Below, in pieces: positions 1 through 8,608 of a stretch of DNA of 64,000 nucleotides. Source of the DNA: Burkholderia sp. 9120 (GTDB taxonomy: Bacteria > Pseudomonadota > Gammaproteobacteria > Burkholderiales > Burkholderiaceae); assembly GCF_000745015.1 (NCBI RefSeq), contig NZ_JQNA01000002.1, forward strand, positions 372,001-436,000. The letters are read 5' to 3'. The translations under genes and the position numbers were made by a program. The notes below the pieces were generated by a model. It was not told the DNA's origin. It saw nothing but the letters and a program-made list of their open reading frames with translations, and searched no databases. Each line of letters opens with the position of its first letter. Position 1 is the first letter of the stretch.

Positions 1-925
1 CGAAATACAGCGCGGTGCTTTGCGCCGGGTTCATCGCCGCCTGCAGCGATGCGACACCGGGCAGCGAGATGGGCGTAGGCGGCAAACCCATCCGGGTGTA
101 GGTATTGTAGGGAGTGTCCGTCTGCAGGTCTTTCTTGCGGATTCGCCCCGTGTAACTGTCGCCCATGCCGTAGATCACGGTCGGGTCGGTCTGCAACGGC
201 ATGCCCACCCGCAGACGGTTGGCGAACACCGCCGCCACCATCGGCCGGTCAGACGGCTTGCCGGTCTCCTTTTCGATAATCGACGCCATGGTCAGCGCGT
301 CGTACGGCGTCTTGTACGGCAGGTTCGGCGAGCGCGCGAGCCACGCTTCGTCCAGACGCTGACGCATCAGGTGATACGCGCGGCGGTACACGTCGAGGTC
401 GCTGGTGTTCTTGTCGAACAGATAGGTGTCGGGGAAAAACAGCCCCTCGCCGTTACCGATCGACGCTTCCGGCGCGCCGATCGCCGTCATCAGATCGGCG
501 TCGCTCAGGCCGGCCGTGTCGTGCTTGAGCGCCGGATTGGCGTCCAGTTCGGCGCGCATGCGCTTGAAGGTCCAGCCTTCGATAATGGTCGCCACGTATT
601 CGTTGACGTCGCCGCGCGCGATCTTTTGCAGCACTTCATACGGGCTCACGCCGGTCTTGAACTCGTAGTTGCCCGATTTCAGCTCACTCTGCAACCCCAG
701 CAGCCGCGTCATGGCGACGAACAGTTCCGGCTCGACCGGCACGCCGCCGCGATTCAGTTGCAAGGTGACGCTGCGCAGGCTGCTGTGCGGTTTGACGGTG
801 ACGTCGAGTTGCGCGGGGTTCAGATCGAGCGGGCTGGTGGCCCAGTGATAGCCGGCTGCAACGGCGGCTACGGCCAGCACAACGACGAGTGAGCCGGCGA
901 CGAAACATTTCTTCAGGAGGGACAT
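1..925 (-). CDS. mltG: MltG, endolytic peptidoglycan transglycosylase (3' end outside window)
   Basis: MltG cleaves nascent glycan strands at the inner membrane and is thought to set glycan length. The first 308 codons are present and the C-terminus runs off the left edge. Residues about 7-24 form one N-terminal membrane anchor, followed by a LysM-like segment and the YceG catalytic domain. The motif ASIIEKET is visible, with the catalytic Glu at residue 218, the same number as in E. coli. The start is ATG at 925, preceded on the minus strand by no strong ribosome site. It diverges from ygfZ, as is common in Burkholderiales, where mltG is usually followed by tmk (expected outside the window). 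Family assignment is firm. Confidence 0.95.
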   Translation of the reverse strand, partial: MSLLKKCFVAGSLVVVLAVAAVAAGYHWATSPLDLNPAQLDVTVKPHSSLRSVTLQLNRGGVPVEPELFVAMTRLLGLQSELKSGNYEFKTGVSPYEVLQKIARGDVNEYVATIIEGWTFKRMRAELDANPALKHDTAGLSDADLMTAIGAPEASIGNGEGLFFPDTYLFDKNTSDLDVYRRAYHLMRQRLDEAWLARSPNLPYKTPYDALTMASIIEKETGKPSDRPMVAAVFANRLRVGMPLQTDPTVIYGMGDSYTGRIRKKDLQTDTPYNTYTRMGLPPTPISLPGVASLQAAMNPAQSTALYF

Positions 926-1003
926 GCCGAACGGGACAGGAGTGGACTGCATATAATACTTGTTTGCCTTAGCTAAAGTCAGAATTGACTGTTCTCCGAA
1001 TCC
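926..1003. promoter_or_regulatory. Divergent mltG/ygfZ intergenic region with a TATAAT box
   Basis: This 78-nt spacer must carry the start signals of both divergent genes. A perfect TATAAT lies at 952-957 on the plus strand. No good -35 hexamer sits 16-18 nt upstream of it. On the minus strand the overlapping TATTAT could serve mltG. Assignment to one gene is not possible from sequence alone. Confidence 0.35.
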
Positions 1004-2083
1004 ATGAACACACCGCTCGCTACCGCTTCAGGCACTGCCTCAGTCAACCCTTCCGCTGCTGCCGCCGCGCCGGCTTCGTCCGTCGCGCTGCCCGTGCTGC
1101 CGCGTCCGTCCGCCGATGAATTCGACGCCGTCGTCCAGCACGGCGCCTACATGCCGCTCACGCAGTTCGGCGTGATCGACACGATCGGCGACGACGCGGC
1201 GAGCTTCCTGCACGGCCAGCTCACCAACGACACCCAGCATCTCGACGCCGCCAACGCGCGGCTGGCCGGCTATTGCTCGGCCAAGGGCCGGCTCCTGGCG
1301 TCGTTCCTGACGTGGCGCAGCGGCGAGGCGATCCGCCTGCTGGTGTCGAAAGACGTGCAGGCCGCGGTGCAAAAACGGCTGTCGATGTTCGTGCTGCGCG
1401 CCAAGGCCAAACTGGTGGACGCGAGCGGCGAAGTCGCGGTGATCGGCCTCGCCGGCGACGTGCGTCATGCGCTGTCGGGCGTGTTCGACGCGCTGCCGGA
1501 CGGCGTGCATGTGAAGGTGGACGGCCCGGCGGGCTCGCTGATTCGCGTGCCGGACGCGCTCGAGCGGCTGCGTTATCTGTGGATCGGCCCGAAGGCGCAG
1601 ATCGAAGCGCATCTGCCGGCTTTAGAGGACAAGCTCAAACGCGTGTCGCCGGCAGTGTGGGACTGGCTCGACATTCGCGCCGGCGAACCGCGCATCACCC
1701 TGCCGGTGGTTGAGCAGTTCGTGCCGCAAATGGTCAATTTCGACGTGCTCGGCGCGGTGAACTTCCGCAAAGGCTGCTATCCGGGTCAGGAAGTCGTGGC
1801 ACGCAGCCAGTATCGCGGCACGATCAAGCGGCGCACGTCGCTGGCGAATGTGGCCGGCGAACTGGACACGGTCAAGGCGGGCGCGGAGCTGTTTCACTCG
1901 GACGATCCGGGTCAGCCGTGTGGGATGGTCGTGAATGCGGCATCGGCGCCGGAAGGCGGCGTCGATCTGCTGGTGGAGATCAAGCTCGCCGCGCTGGAAA
2001 ACGGCTCGGTGCATCTGGGCGCGGCGGAAGGTGCGGGGTTGCGGTTTCTGCCGCTGCCGTATGGGTTGCCGACTGAAGTTTGA
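1004..2083 (+). CDS. ygfZ: YgfZ/CAF17-type folate-binding Fe-S protein
   Basis: YgfZ is a tetrahydrofolate-binding protein of the GcvT-like fold that helps make or repair certain [4Fe-4S] enzymes such as MiaB. It is cytosolic. The family signature KGCYPGQE is present with its invariant Cys at residue 258. The first 35 residues are an Ala/Ser/Pro-rich extension with no family similarity I recognise. Length is 359 residues, slightly above the roughly 325 of E. coli because of that extension. The stop lies 23 nt before the start of the next gene, so the two are probably co-transcribed. Confidence 0.93.
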   Translation: MNTPLATASGTASVNPSAAAAAPASSVALPVLPRPSADEFDAVVQHGAYMPLTQFGVIDTIGDDAASFLHGQLTNDTQHLDAANARLAGYCSAKGRLLASFLTWRSGEAIRLLVSKDVQAAVQKRLSMFVLRAKAKLVDASGEVAVIGLAGDVRHALSGVFDALPDGVHVKVDGPAGSLIRVPDALERLRYLWIGPKAQIEAHLPALEDKLKRVSPAVWDWLDIRAGEPRITLPVVEQFVPQMVNFDVLGAVNFRKGCYPGQEVVARSQYRGTIKRRTSLANVAGELDTVKAGAELFHSDDPGQPCGMVVNAASAPEGGVDLLVEIKLAALENGSVHLGAAEGAGLRFLPLPYGLPTEV

Positions 2084-2106
2084 GCGGCAAAGGAGACCCT
2101 CCCCCG

Positions 2107-2952
2107 ATGTGCCTGATCGTCTTCGACTGGCGACCCGATGCGGTCGACGGCCCGCTCTTCACGCTCGCCGCGAACCGCGACGAATTTCTTCGCCGCACCG
2201 CCGAACCCGTCAGTTGGTGGCACGACGCGCCAGCCGTGCTGGCCGGCCGCGATCTGGTGGGCGGCGGCACGTGGCTCGGCGTGTCGCGCGACGGCCGTTT
2301 TGCCGCGCTGACCAATTACCGCGCACCGCATGAAATGCGCGCGGACGCGCCGACCCGCGGCACACTCGTCAGCGACTGGCTGAGCGGCGCCGCGCGCGAC
2401 GCACACGGTCAGCCGCTCGACACGCCGCTCGCCTATCTGCAACACGTCGCGCAAACCGGCGAGATCTACAACGGCTTCAACCTGCTGGTGGGCGACTGGA
2501 CACGCCGCGAACTCGGCTGGTACTGCAACCGTTCGTCGCTGGCGCCCGCGCTGCTCGCAGCGGGCACGCATGGCATTTCGAACGCGGTGCTCGATACCGC
2601 GTGGCCGAAGCTCGTCAACAAGCGCGCGGAACTGGGCGCCCTGCTCGCAACCCAGACCATGCCGCCGCTCGAACGGCTGATCGATCTGATGCGCGACCCG
2701 CGCCTCGCACGCGACGACGAATTGCCGTCCACCGGTATTCCGCTGGAACGCGAACGGGCGTTGTCGGCGGCGTTTATCGAAACGCCGGAATACGGCACGC
2801 GCGGCACGACCGCGTTGCGCGTGGCCGCGCAGGGCGATGTGATCAGCGTGGCCGTGGCCGAGCGCAGCGACGATAACGGCTCGCACCGGATCGTGCGGCC
2901 CGGCGACTTCGAGCGCAGCTTCGCGTTCAATGTTGAACGCGAGACCGCCTGA
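2107..2952 (+). CDS. NRDE (TANGO2-like) family protein
   Basis: Members of the NRDE/TANGO2 family carry an Asn-Arg-Asp-Glu signature near the N-terminus. The human homologue is linked to haem handling and metabolic crises; the bacterial role is not settled. NRDE is visible at residues 23-26 of a 281-residue protein. I chose ATG 2107 rather than an in-frame start at 2080 because the protein then begins Met-Cys, a conserved feature of the family, and a GGAG ribosome site lies 10-13 nt upstream. It follows ygfZ closely. An imperfect tandem duplication begins at its stop codon. Confidence 0.88.
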   Translation: MCLIVFDWRPDAVDGPLFTLAANRDEFLRRTAEPVSWWHDAPAVLAGRDLVGGGTWLGVSRDGRFAALTNYRAPHEMRADAPTRGTLVSDWLSGAARDAHGQPLDTPLAYLQHVAQTGEIYNGFNLLVGDWTRRELGWYCNRSSLAPALLAAGTHGISNAVLDTAWPKLVNKRAELGALLATQTMPPLERLIDLMRDPRLARDDELPSTGIPLERERALSAAFIETPEYGTRGTTALRVAAQGDVISVAVAERSDDNGSHRIVRPGDFERSFAFNVERETA

Positions 2953-3085
2953 TAAGCGGCCCGATGGCTCCCCTGTTGCGGGCAGAGCGGTCAGCGGTCA
3001 GACACGCTGCAACCTGAGATCGCCGGATAAGCAGTCTGACGGCTCGCCTGTTGCAAGCAGAGCGGTCACACACGCTGCAATCTGA
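2951..3085. repeat. Imperfect 75-bp tandem duplication
   Basis: Two copies begin with GATAAGC at 2951 and 3026 and share GGCTC, CCTGTTGC, GCAGAGCGGTC and ACACGCTGCAA in the same order. The second copy lacks about 7 nt. Copy one contains the stop codon of the NRDE gene. No open reading frame is implied. The 2953-3142 spacer holds nothing else I recognise. Confidence 0.75.
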
Positions 3086-3142
3086 ATGGCGACGCCGCTA
3101 GTCCACCTCGCCAGGCCACGCAGCCATACCGCACCCCACCTC

Positions 3143-4102
3143 TTACTCCACGCCGAACGCCCCGCGCAATGCCGCGGCGGCATCGGCATGCGCTTGCGCC
3201 ACATCGGGCACAAAGCCGCCCATCTTGAAGAACTCGTGGATCATGCCCGGGTAGTGTCGCAACATGACCAGGTTGCCCGCGGCGCGTAACTTTTCCGCGT
3301 AGGCGTCGCCCTCGTCGCTCAACGGATCGTATTCGGCGGTCGCGATCCAGGCCGGCGCGAGGCCGCTGAACGCGGGCGCGCCGCGTTGGCCGTCGAGCGG
3401 CGCGAAACGCCAGTCGTCGCGATCGCTGCTGTCGCGCACGTAGTGATCGAAGAACCATTGAATCGTCTCGCCCGACAGCAAAAATCCGTTGGCCAGACGC
3501 GCGTGCGATTCCGTTTGCTGATGGCTGCTCGTGCCGGGGTAAATCAGCAATTGCAGCGCGAGTTCGATATCCGCGTCGCGTGCGAGCACCGCGCAGACCG
3601 TCGCCAACGTGCCGCCCGCGCTATCGCCGCCCACCGCCAAACGGTTTTCATCGATGCCGTATTCCGCCGCGTGCGTGTGCAACCAGCGCAACGCGTCGAA
3701 CGCGTCATCGACCGCGGTAGGAAACTTGTGCTCGGGCGCGAGTCGGTAATCCACCGACAACACCGCGCAGCCGCCATCGCGCGCGAACATGCGGCATAGC
3801 GCGTCGTGCGTGTCGACGCTGCCCACCGTGAAGCCGCCGCCGTGGTAATACACCAGCGCCGGAACCGGTTCAGCCCAGCCGGGTTCGACCGGAAAATAGA
3901 GACGCGCGCGAATCGTCGCGCCATCGCGCGTGGGCACGCGCAGATCGTCGACGGAGAACATCGGCGCGCTGGCGATCTCCAGGATCGGTGCGCTTTTTTC
4001 ATACGACGCGCGCGCCTGTTGCGCGGTCATTTCATGAAGCGGCGGACGTTTGGCCCGCGCGATCATGTCGAGCACCTGCTCGATCTTCGGATTCAGCGGC
4101 AT
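3143..4102 (-). CDS. Alpha/beta hydrolase of the hormone-sensitive-lipase family
   Basis: This is a cytosolic carboxylesterase-type enzyme that likely hydrolyses short acyl esters. The HSL oxyanion motif HGGG is at residues 87-90. The nucleophile motif GDSAGG places the Ser at 161, and the probable triad partners are Asp259 (in YDPLSDEG) and His289 (in GMIHEF). ATG 4102 gives a normal 319-residue length; a longer frame upstream adds an unrelated tail. It is the last gene of a leftward run with a dehydrogenase, a reductase and a thioesterase, so it may act on esters or lactones made or used there. The substrate cannot be read from the sequence. Confidence 0.9.
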   Translation of the reverse strand: MPLNPKIEQVLDMIARAKRPPLHEMTAQQARASYEKSAPILEIASAPMFSVDDLRVPTRDGATIRARLYFPVEPGWAEPVPALVYYHGGGFTVGSVDTHDALCRMFARDGGCAVLSVDYRLAPEHKFPTAVDDAFDALRWLHTHAAEYGIDENRLAVGGDSAGGTLATVCAVLARDADIELALQLLIYPGTSSHQQTESHARLANGFLLSGETIQWFFDHYVRDSSDRDDWRFAPLDGQRGAPAFSGLAPAWIATAEYDPLSDEGDAYAEKLRAAGNLVMLRHYPGMIHEFFKMGGFVPDVAQAHADAAAALRGAFGVE

Positions 4103-4208
4103 GGTGCGTCTAACGGCGCAAAGGCGCCAAAAAAGTAGAAAGGATCCGGCGAACCTCGCATCGCAACCCATCACGATGCGGCAACTCGCCGGTCATGCTG
4201 GCGATCCC

Positions 4209-5159
4209 CTAACCCGCGTTCTTCACTTCGGGCTTCAGCGACATCGGATCGGTCGGGTTGCGCAAATGCTCGATATCCTCATGGCGCAGTTCCACCGTCG
4301 CCATGATGCCCGGGTGCGTGATGATGTAGAAACGCCGTGCGGCGATCGCTTCGAAGGTGATATCGGCGACGTCGGCGGCGCTCAGCTTGCCCGACTGCAC
4401 CGCGCGATGCAGTTGCTTGCCCGCGGCGATCTGCGAGCGGGTCGGGCCGCTGTCGTTGCGCAGTGTTGCGGGGCGCGCGCGTTCGGCGTTGGCGATACCG
4501 GTCGGCACGAAGGCCGGGCACAACAGCGAACAGCCCACCAGAGCACCAGCCGCACCGGCACCTTGCACACCTTGCGTCGCTTGCCCCGCTTCTGCCGCCT
4601 GCGCCGCTTGCGTCACCTGAGCCGCCTGCGCCAGTTGCAGATCGTGATACAGCGTCTCGGTGAGCGACACCACCGCATGCTTCGACGCGTTGTAGATGCC
4701 CATCGCGGGCGGCGACAGCAAGCCCGCCACGGACGCCGTATTGACGATATGCGCCGGCTCGTTCTGCGCCAGCATGATCGGCGTGAAAACACGCACGCCG
4801 TGCGCGACGCCCATCACGTTGACGCCGAACACCCACGACCAGTCGTTCACCGAGCTTTCCCACAGGAAGCCGCCCGAGCCCACGCCCGCGTTGTTGAACA
4901 GCAGATGCACCTTGCCGAACGCGTCGAGCGCCGCCTGCGCGAGCGCTTCGACCTGGGCCGCGCTGGCGACGTCGGTCGGCACGCCGATCACTTCGGCGCC
5001 GCCGGCGCGCAAGGCGTCGACGGTTTGCGCGAGCGCCTCGGGATTCACGTCGGCCAGCACGAGCTTCATGCCAAGCGCCGCGCCCTTGTCCGCGAACGCA
5101 CGGCCGAAGCCGCTCGCCGCGCCGGTGATCACCGCCACCTTGCCTGTGAATTCGAACAT
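4209..5159 (-). CDS. Short-chain dehydrogenase/reductase with Gln-repeat insertion
   Basis: A classical NAD(P)-dependent SDR: cofactor motif TGAASGFG at residues 12-19, NNAG at 89-92, catalytic Ser143, and Tyr156 and Lys160 in YNASK. It is 316 residues long, roughly 30 more than typical. The excess is a low-complexity stretch at residues 173-206, directly after the catalytic helix, with Gln at nearly every third position. A good AGGGGG ribosome site precedes ATG 5159. It lies 19 nt from the upstream reductase gene, suggesting one operon. The substrate is unknown; related enzymes oxidise secondary alcohols or reduce ketones. Confidence 0.92.
   Translation of the reverse strand: MFEFTGKVAVITGAASGFGRAFADKGAALGMKLVLADVNPEALAQTVDALRAGGAEVIGVPTDVASAAQVEALAQAALDAFGKVHLLFNNAGVGSGGFLWESSVNDWSWVFGVNVMGVAHGVRVFTPIMLAQNEPAHIVNTASVAGLLSPPAMGIYNASKHAVVSLTETLYHDLQLAQAAQVTQAAQAAEAGQATQGVQGAGAAGALVGCSLLCPAFVPTGIANAERARPATLRNDSGPTRSQIAAGKQLHRAVQSGKLSAADVADITFEAIAARRFYIITHPGIMATVELRHEDIEHLRNPTDPMSLKPEVKNAG
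4563..4643 (-). repeat. 9-nt periodic repeat encoding xxQ triplets
   Basis: Within the short-chain dehydrogenase, residues 173-199 read as nine consecutive triplets ending in Gln (one ends in Glu): Q175, 178, 181, 184, 187, E190, Q193, 196 and 199. The DNA has a matching 9-nt period. The preceding and following residues resume the normal SDR fold (CPAFVPT), so the tract is an in-frame insertion. Confidence 0.8.
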
Positions 5160-5178
5160 CGTGCGCCCCCTGGTTGGC

Positions 5179-6177
5179 TCAGATCAGCTTGACGAGTTGC
5201 TTGCCGAAATTCTTGCCTTTGAGCAGTCCCATGAATGCCTCGGGCGCCGCGTCCAGACCTTGCGCGACGGTCTCGCGATACTGCAGCTTGTTCTGCGCGA
5301 CCAGCGTGCCGAGCTGCTTCAGCGCTTCCGGCCACACTTCCATATGCTCGCTGACGATAAAGCCTTGCACCAGCAAACGCTGCGTGAGCATCAGCGAAGG
5401 ATGCTTGAGCGGCAACGGCTGGCCGTCGTAGCCCGCGATAAACCCGCACAGCGCGATCCGGCCGAACGCATTCATGCGCGCCAGCGTCACATCAAGCACT
5501 TCACCGCCGACGTTCTCGAAGTAACCGTCCACGCCGTCCGGCGTCACCGCCTTGAGGTCCTGATACAGATTGCCGGCCTTGTAGTCGACGCAGGCGTCGA
5601 AGCCGAGCGTCTCGACCACATAGCGACACTTGTCTGCACCGCCCGCAATGCCGACCGCGCGCGCGCCGGCCAGCTTCGCCAGTTGCCCGACCACGCTGCC
5701 CACCGCGCCGCTCGCCGCGCTGACCACCACGGTCTCGCCCGCCTTCGGCGCGATGATGCGGTTCAGCCCGTACCACGCGGTGACGCCGGGCATGCCGACC
5801 GGTCCGAGATAGGCCGACAGCGGCACATGCGTATCGTCCACTTTCTGCACGCCCGCGCCGTTCGAGACGCCGTATTCCTGCCAGCCGAACATCGCGATGA
5901 CCTTGTCGCCTACCGCGAATTTCGGGTTCTTCGACTCCACCACTTCACCGACCGTGCCGCCGACCATCACTTCGTCCAGCGGCTGCGGCGCCGCGTACGA
6001 CTTGCTGTCGTTCATGCGGGCGCGCATGTACGGATCGAGCGACAGGAAGTGATTACGCACGCACAATTCGCCGTCGGCGAGCGGTGCGAGCGGCGTCTCG
6101 ACGAGCCTGAAATTGTCCGGCGTGACGGCGCCTTGCGGACGCGAAGCCAGCACGAGTTGACGGTTGATCTGGGGCAT
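5179..6177 (-). CDS. NADP-dependent zinc-independent oxidoreductase (MDR, CurA/LTB4DH type)
   Basis: Enzymes of this branch reduce C=C bonds of enones such as 15-oxoprostaglandins, alkenals or curcumin with NADPH. The nucleotide-binding motif AASGAVG lies at residues 154-160, and the N-terminal FLSLDPYMR segment is typical. No zinc-ligand cysteines are visible. I chose ATG 6177 (332 residues) over ATG 6192, because a GGAG site lies about 8-11 nt upstream of the former and inside the longer version. It is transcribed leftward ahead of the short-chain dehydrogenase gene, consistent with a shared catabolic or detoxifying pathway. Confidence 0.93.
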   Translation of the reverse strand: MPQINRQLVLASRPQGAVTPDNFRLVETPLAPLADGELCVRNHFLSLDPYMRARMNDSKSYAAPQPLDEVMVGGTVGEVVESKNPKFAVGDKVIAMFGWQEYGVSNGAGVQKVDDTHVPLSAYLGPVGMPGVTAWYGLNRIIAPKAGETVVVSAASGAVGSVVGQLAKLAGARAVGIAGGADKCRYVVETLGFDACVDYKAGNLYQDLKAVTPDGVDGYFENVGGEVLDVTLARMNAFGRIALCGFIAGYDGQPLPLKHPSLMLTQRLLVQGFIVSEHMEVWPEALKQLGTLVAQNKLQYRETVAQGLDAAPEAFMGLLKGKNFGKQLVKLI

Positions 6178-6327
6178 GTCGTTCGTCTCCATGAGTTGCC
6201 GGTTTGATCGGCGAGTAATTTGAAACGGGTGCTAGTCGCAAGAAGCAAAAGCGACGCGGCGCGCACGGTGTTCGGACAGCACATGCAGATACACAGACAC
6301 GTCGGTGCACCTGCACGCCGCGGGCAA

Positions 6328-6813
6328 TCAACCGTCGCTCGGACCGGGTTTCGCCGACGGGTCGCTGCGCAAGCGTTGCTGCGTCACCTCGCGGCCCACC
6401 GCGAGGCGTCGCATGTATTTGAACGTGCCGAGCGCCTTGGCAACGAAGTGCCCTTCGCTGTCGCGAATCTCGCCTTCGCAATAGGCCATGGTGGTCGAGC
6501 GATGCAGCACGCGACCGGTCGCGCGCAACTCGCCGCGGCCCGGTTGCATGAAGTTCACCTTCATTTCGACGGTGACCACGCCCACACCGTCGCCGGCCAG
6601 ACTGCGCGCGGCCATGGCTAGCGCGACGTCGGCGAGCGTCATCGTGACGCCGCCGTGCGCGACGTCCCAGGTGTTCATATGATCGGGCTGCAGCGGCAGT
6701 ACGACTTCGCTGACGCCGTCCGCCGCGGACACGAGCTGCGCGCCGAGCCGGTCGACGAACGGACTCTCGGGCAAGGTCGCGCTATTGGCTTTGGATGAAG
6801 TTGAATCGGTCAT
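6328..6813 (-). CDS. PaaI-type hotdog-fold thioesterase
   Basis: A 161-residue protein of the single-hotdog PaaI/YbgC type, which hydrolyses acyl-CoA thioesters. The HGGVTMTLAD block (His53 to Asp62) corresponds to the active-site helix start, and VEMKVNFMQPG is the usual central strand motif. It is the first gene of the leftward thioesterase-reductase-dehydrogenase-hydrolase run; spacing to the reductase is about 150 nt, so co-transcription is possible but not certain. The sequence does not identify the acyl group. Confidence 0.88.
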   Translation of the reverse strand: MTDSTSSKANSATLPESPFVDRLGAQLVSAADGVSEVVLPLQPDHMNTWDVAHGGVTMTLADVALAMAARSLAGDGVGVVTVEMKVNFMQPGRGELRATGRVLHRSTTMAYCEGEIRDSEGHFVAKALGTFKYMRRLAVGREVTQQRLRSDPSAKPGPSDG

Positions 6814-6915
6814 TGCGGTTATCTGAATTCGTGCTCGACGCGCGATGAATCACGACGCGATACGGGTCGAGCGGGTTGTGCGGGTTCGGCGATCAGCAGC
6901 GGGAAATGATACCCG

Positions 6916-8430
6916 CTATGGCGTTTTCGCATGCGTGGCCATCCGCGTGGCGAGTCGGCCGAGCTTGCGCACCGCCTCGTCGGCCTGCTCGATATCCGTA
7001 CTCGGACAACTCAGGCGAATGAAATGATCGAAGCGTCCCGCGTTCGAATACACGGTGCCGGGCATCACGCGAATGCCATCGCGCAAAGCGGCCTCGAAGA
7101 ACGCCGCCGACGACACCTCGCGCGGCAGCTCGATCCAGAAAAACATCCCGCCGCCCGGCGGCGTGAAACGCGTGCCGTCCGGAAACGACGCGGCAATCGC
7201 CGCCGCCATCCGCTCGCGCTGAATCCGCAGCCGGTCGCGCAAGCGCCGCAAATGCCGCTCATACGCGCTGGTTTCCAGAAATTCGGCGAGCACGACTTGC
7301 GCCAAAGGCTCGTTATGACGCGACTGCGCGAACTTCAGCATGCCGACACGCGGATGCCAGCGGCCGCCGTTGATCCAGCCGACCCGCAAGCCGGGCGCCA
7401 GCGTCTTGTTGAACGACGTGCAGTGGATCACGGTGCCGTCGGTGTCCCAGGCCTTGAGCGAGCGCGGCGACGACGCCGCGTCGACGAGTTCGCGATACGG
7501 ATCGTCCTCGATCAACGCAATGCCGGCCTGCGAGCACAGTTCGACGAGTCTGGCCTTGTGTGCGTCGGGCATCACGCTGCCGAGCGGGTTCTGCAGGTGC
7601 GGCACGACCACCACGGCCTTGATGTCGGGATGCGTGTGCAGCGCGAACGCCAGCGCTTCGACGGCAAGACCGGTGCTCGGACTGGCGGGAATTTCGAGCG
7701 CGCGTAAACCGAGGCTTTCCAGTGCCTGCAGCAGGCCGAAAAAACACGGCGACTCGACCGCGACGGTGTCGCCCGGTTGAGTCACGGCGCGCAACGCGAG
7801 GTTCATCGCTTCGATACCGCCATGGGTCATGATGACGTCGTCCGCGCCGATCTGGATGCCGGCCTCGAGCACGCGCCGCGCAATCACCGCACGCAACGCC
7901 GGATCGCCGTGATCGTGGCCGGTGGCGGTCAGCAAGGTGGGCTGCCGGCGCAACGCGCGCAGCGCGGTTTTCTGCAGCGCCGCGGTCGGATAGAGATCGG
8001 GCGACGCGGTCGAGCCGCCCAGATTGAGCGCGTCCGGATAGCGCCGGTATTTGGACACGATCGCCGAAATCGTCGAGTGAATCCCGACGAATTGCGCGGC
8101 GCCCGGCTGCAAGGCGAGATCCGCCGCGTCCGGTTCGGCGGCGGCCGGCAACGCGGCGGCGGGCGGCACCCGCACGAAATAGCCGGCACGCGGCCGGGCG
8201 TCGATCAGCGCGGCGCGTTCGAGCACGCGGTAGCTTTCGGTCGCCGTCGCGAGACTCACGCTGTGGCGCTGCATGAATGCGCGCATCGACGGCATGCGGT
8301 CGCCCGGGCGCAGCACGCCGTTGCCGATCGCGCGACGGTATTGGTCGGCCAGTTGCCGATAGAGCGGCTGGCTATCCGCCGCGCGCTCCGCCGACGGCGA
8401 GCTGTCTTGCAAGGAAGTGGACTGTGTCAT
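6916..8430 (-). CDS. MocR-type transcriptional regulator (GntR domain plus aminotransferase-like domain)
   Basis: Residues about 20-90 form a GntR winged helix (PLYRQLADQYRRAIGNG, then RPGDRMPSMR). Residues about 130-500 are a fold-type I PLP domain with the probable PLP Lys at 342 in SFNKTLAPG. MocR proteins are regulators that sense PLP or amino-compound ligands; a few act on divergent neighbours. Start ATG 8430 (504 residues) fits the GntR domain; the longer frame adds 14 residues without support. It diverges from the DUF2917-like gene at 8609, making that gene or itself the likely target. Confidence 0.92.
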   Translation of the reverse strand: MTQSTSLQDSSPSAERAADSQPLYRQLADQYRRAIGNGVLRPGDRMPSMRAFMQRHSVSLATATESYRVLERAALIDARPRAGYFVRVPPAAALPAAAEPDAADLALQPGAAQFVGIHSTISAIVSKYRRYPDALNLGGSTASPDLYPTAALQKTALRALRRQPTLLTATGHDHGDPALRAVIARRVLEAGIQIGADDVIMTHGGIEAMNLALRAVTQPGDTVAVESPCFFGLLQALESLGLRALEIPASPSTGLAVEALAFALHTHPDIKAVVVVPHLQNPLGSVMPDAHKARLVELCSQAGIALIEDDPYRELVDAASSPRSLKAWDTDGTVIHCTSFNKTLAPGLRVGWINGGRWHPRVGMLKFAQSRHNEPLAQVVLAEFLETSAYERHLRRLRDRLRIQRERMAAAIAASFPDGTRFTPPGGGMFFWIELPREVSSAAFFEAALRDGIRVMPGTVYSNAGRFDHFIRLSCPSTDIEQADEAVRKLGRLATRMATHAKTP

Positions 8431-8452
8431 GCGACGATAGTGCGGACTGTTC

Positions 8453-8502
8453 GCGTGCTGCAACAGATACACATCGGCGCCATTCGGACCGATACAGCAC
8501 GC
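8453..8502. promoter_or_regulatory. Inverted repeat between MocR-type gene and DUF2917-like gene
   Basis: GCGTGCTG at 8453-8460 and its exact reverse complement CAGCACGC at 8495-8502 flank a 34-nt centre that also contains GATACA twice. The position just upstream of the regulator's start suits an operator. Eight-base arms over this distance can arise by chance, so this is only a candidate. Confidence 0.35.
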
Positions 8503-8608
8503 TGAATGGCCCTACTGCACCGGTTCAGATAGTCAGGCGTTGCGGCTGTTTTCACGTCGACGGACTCCCTAAGCTGTGTGGCATGAAAACGGTTTAAAGG
8601 AATCGCTC

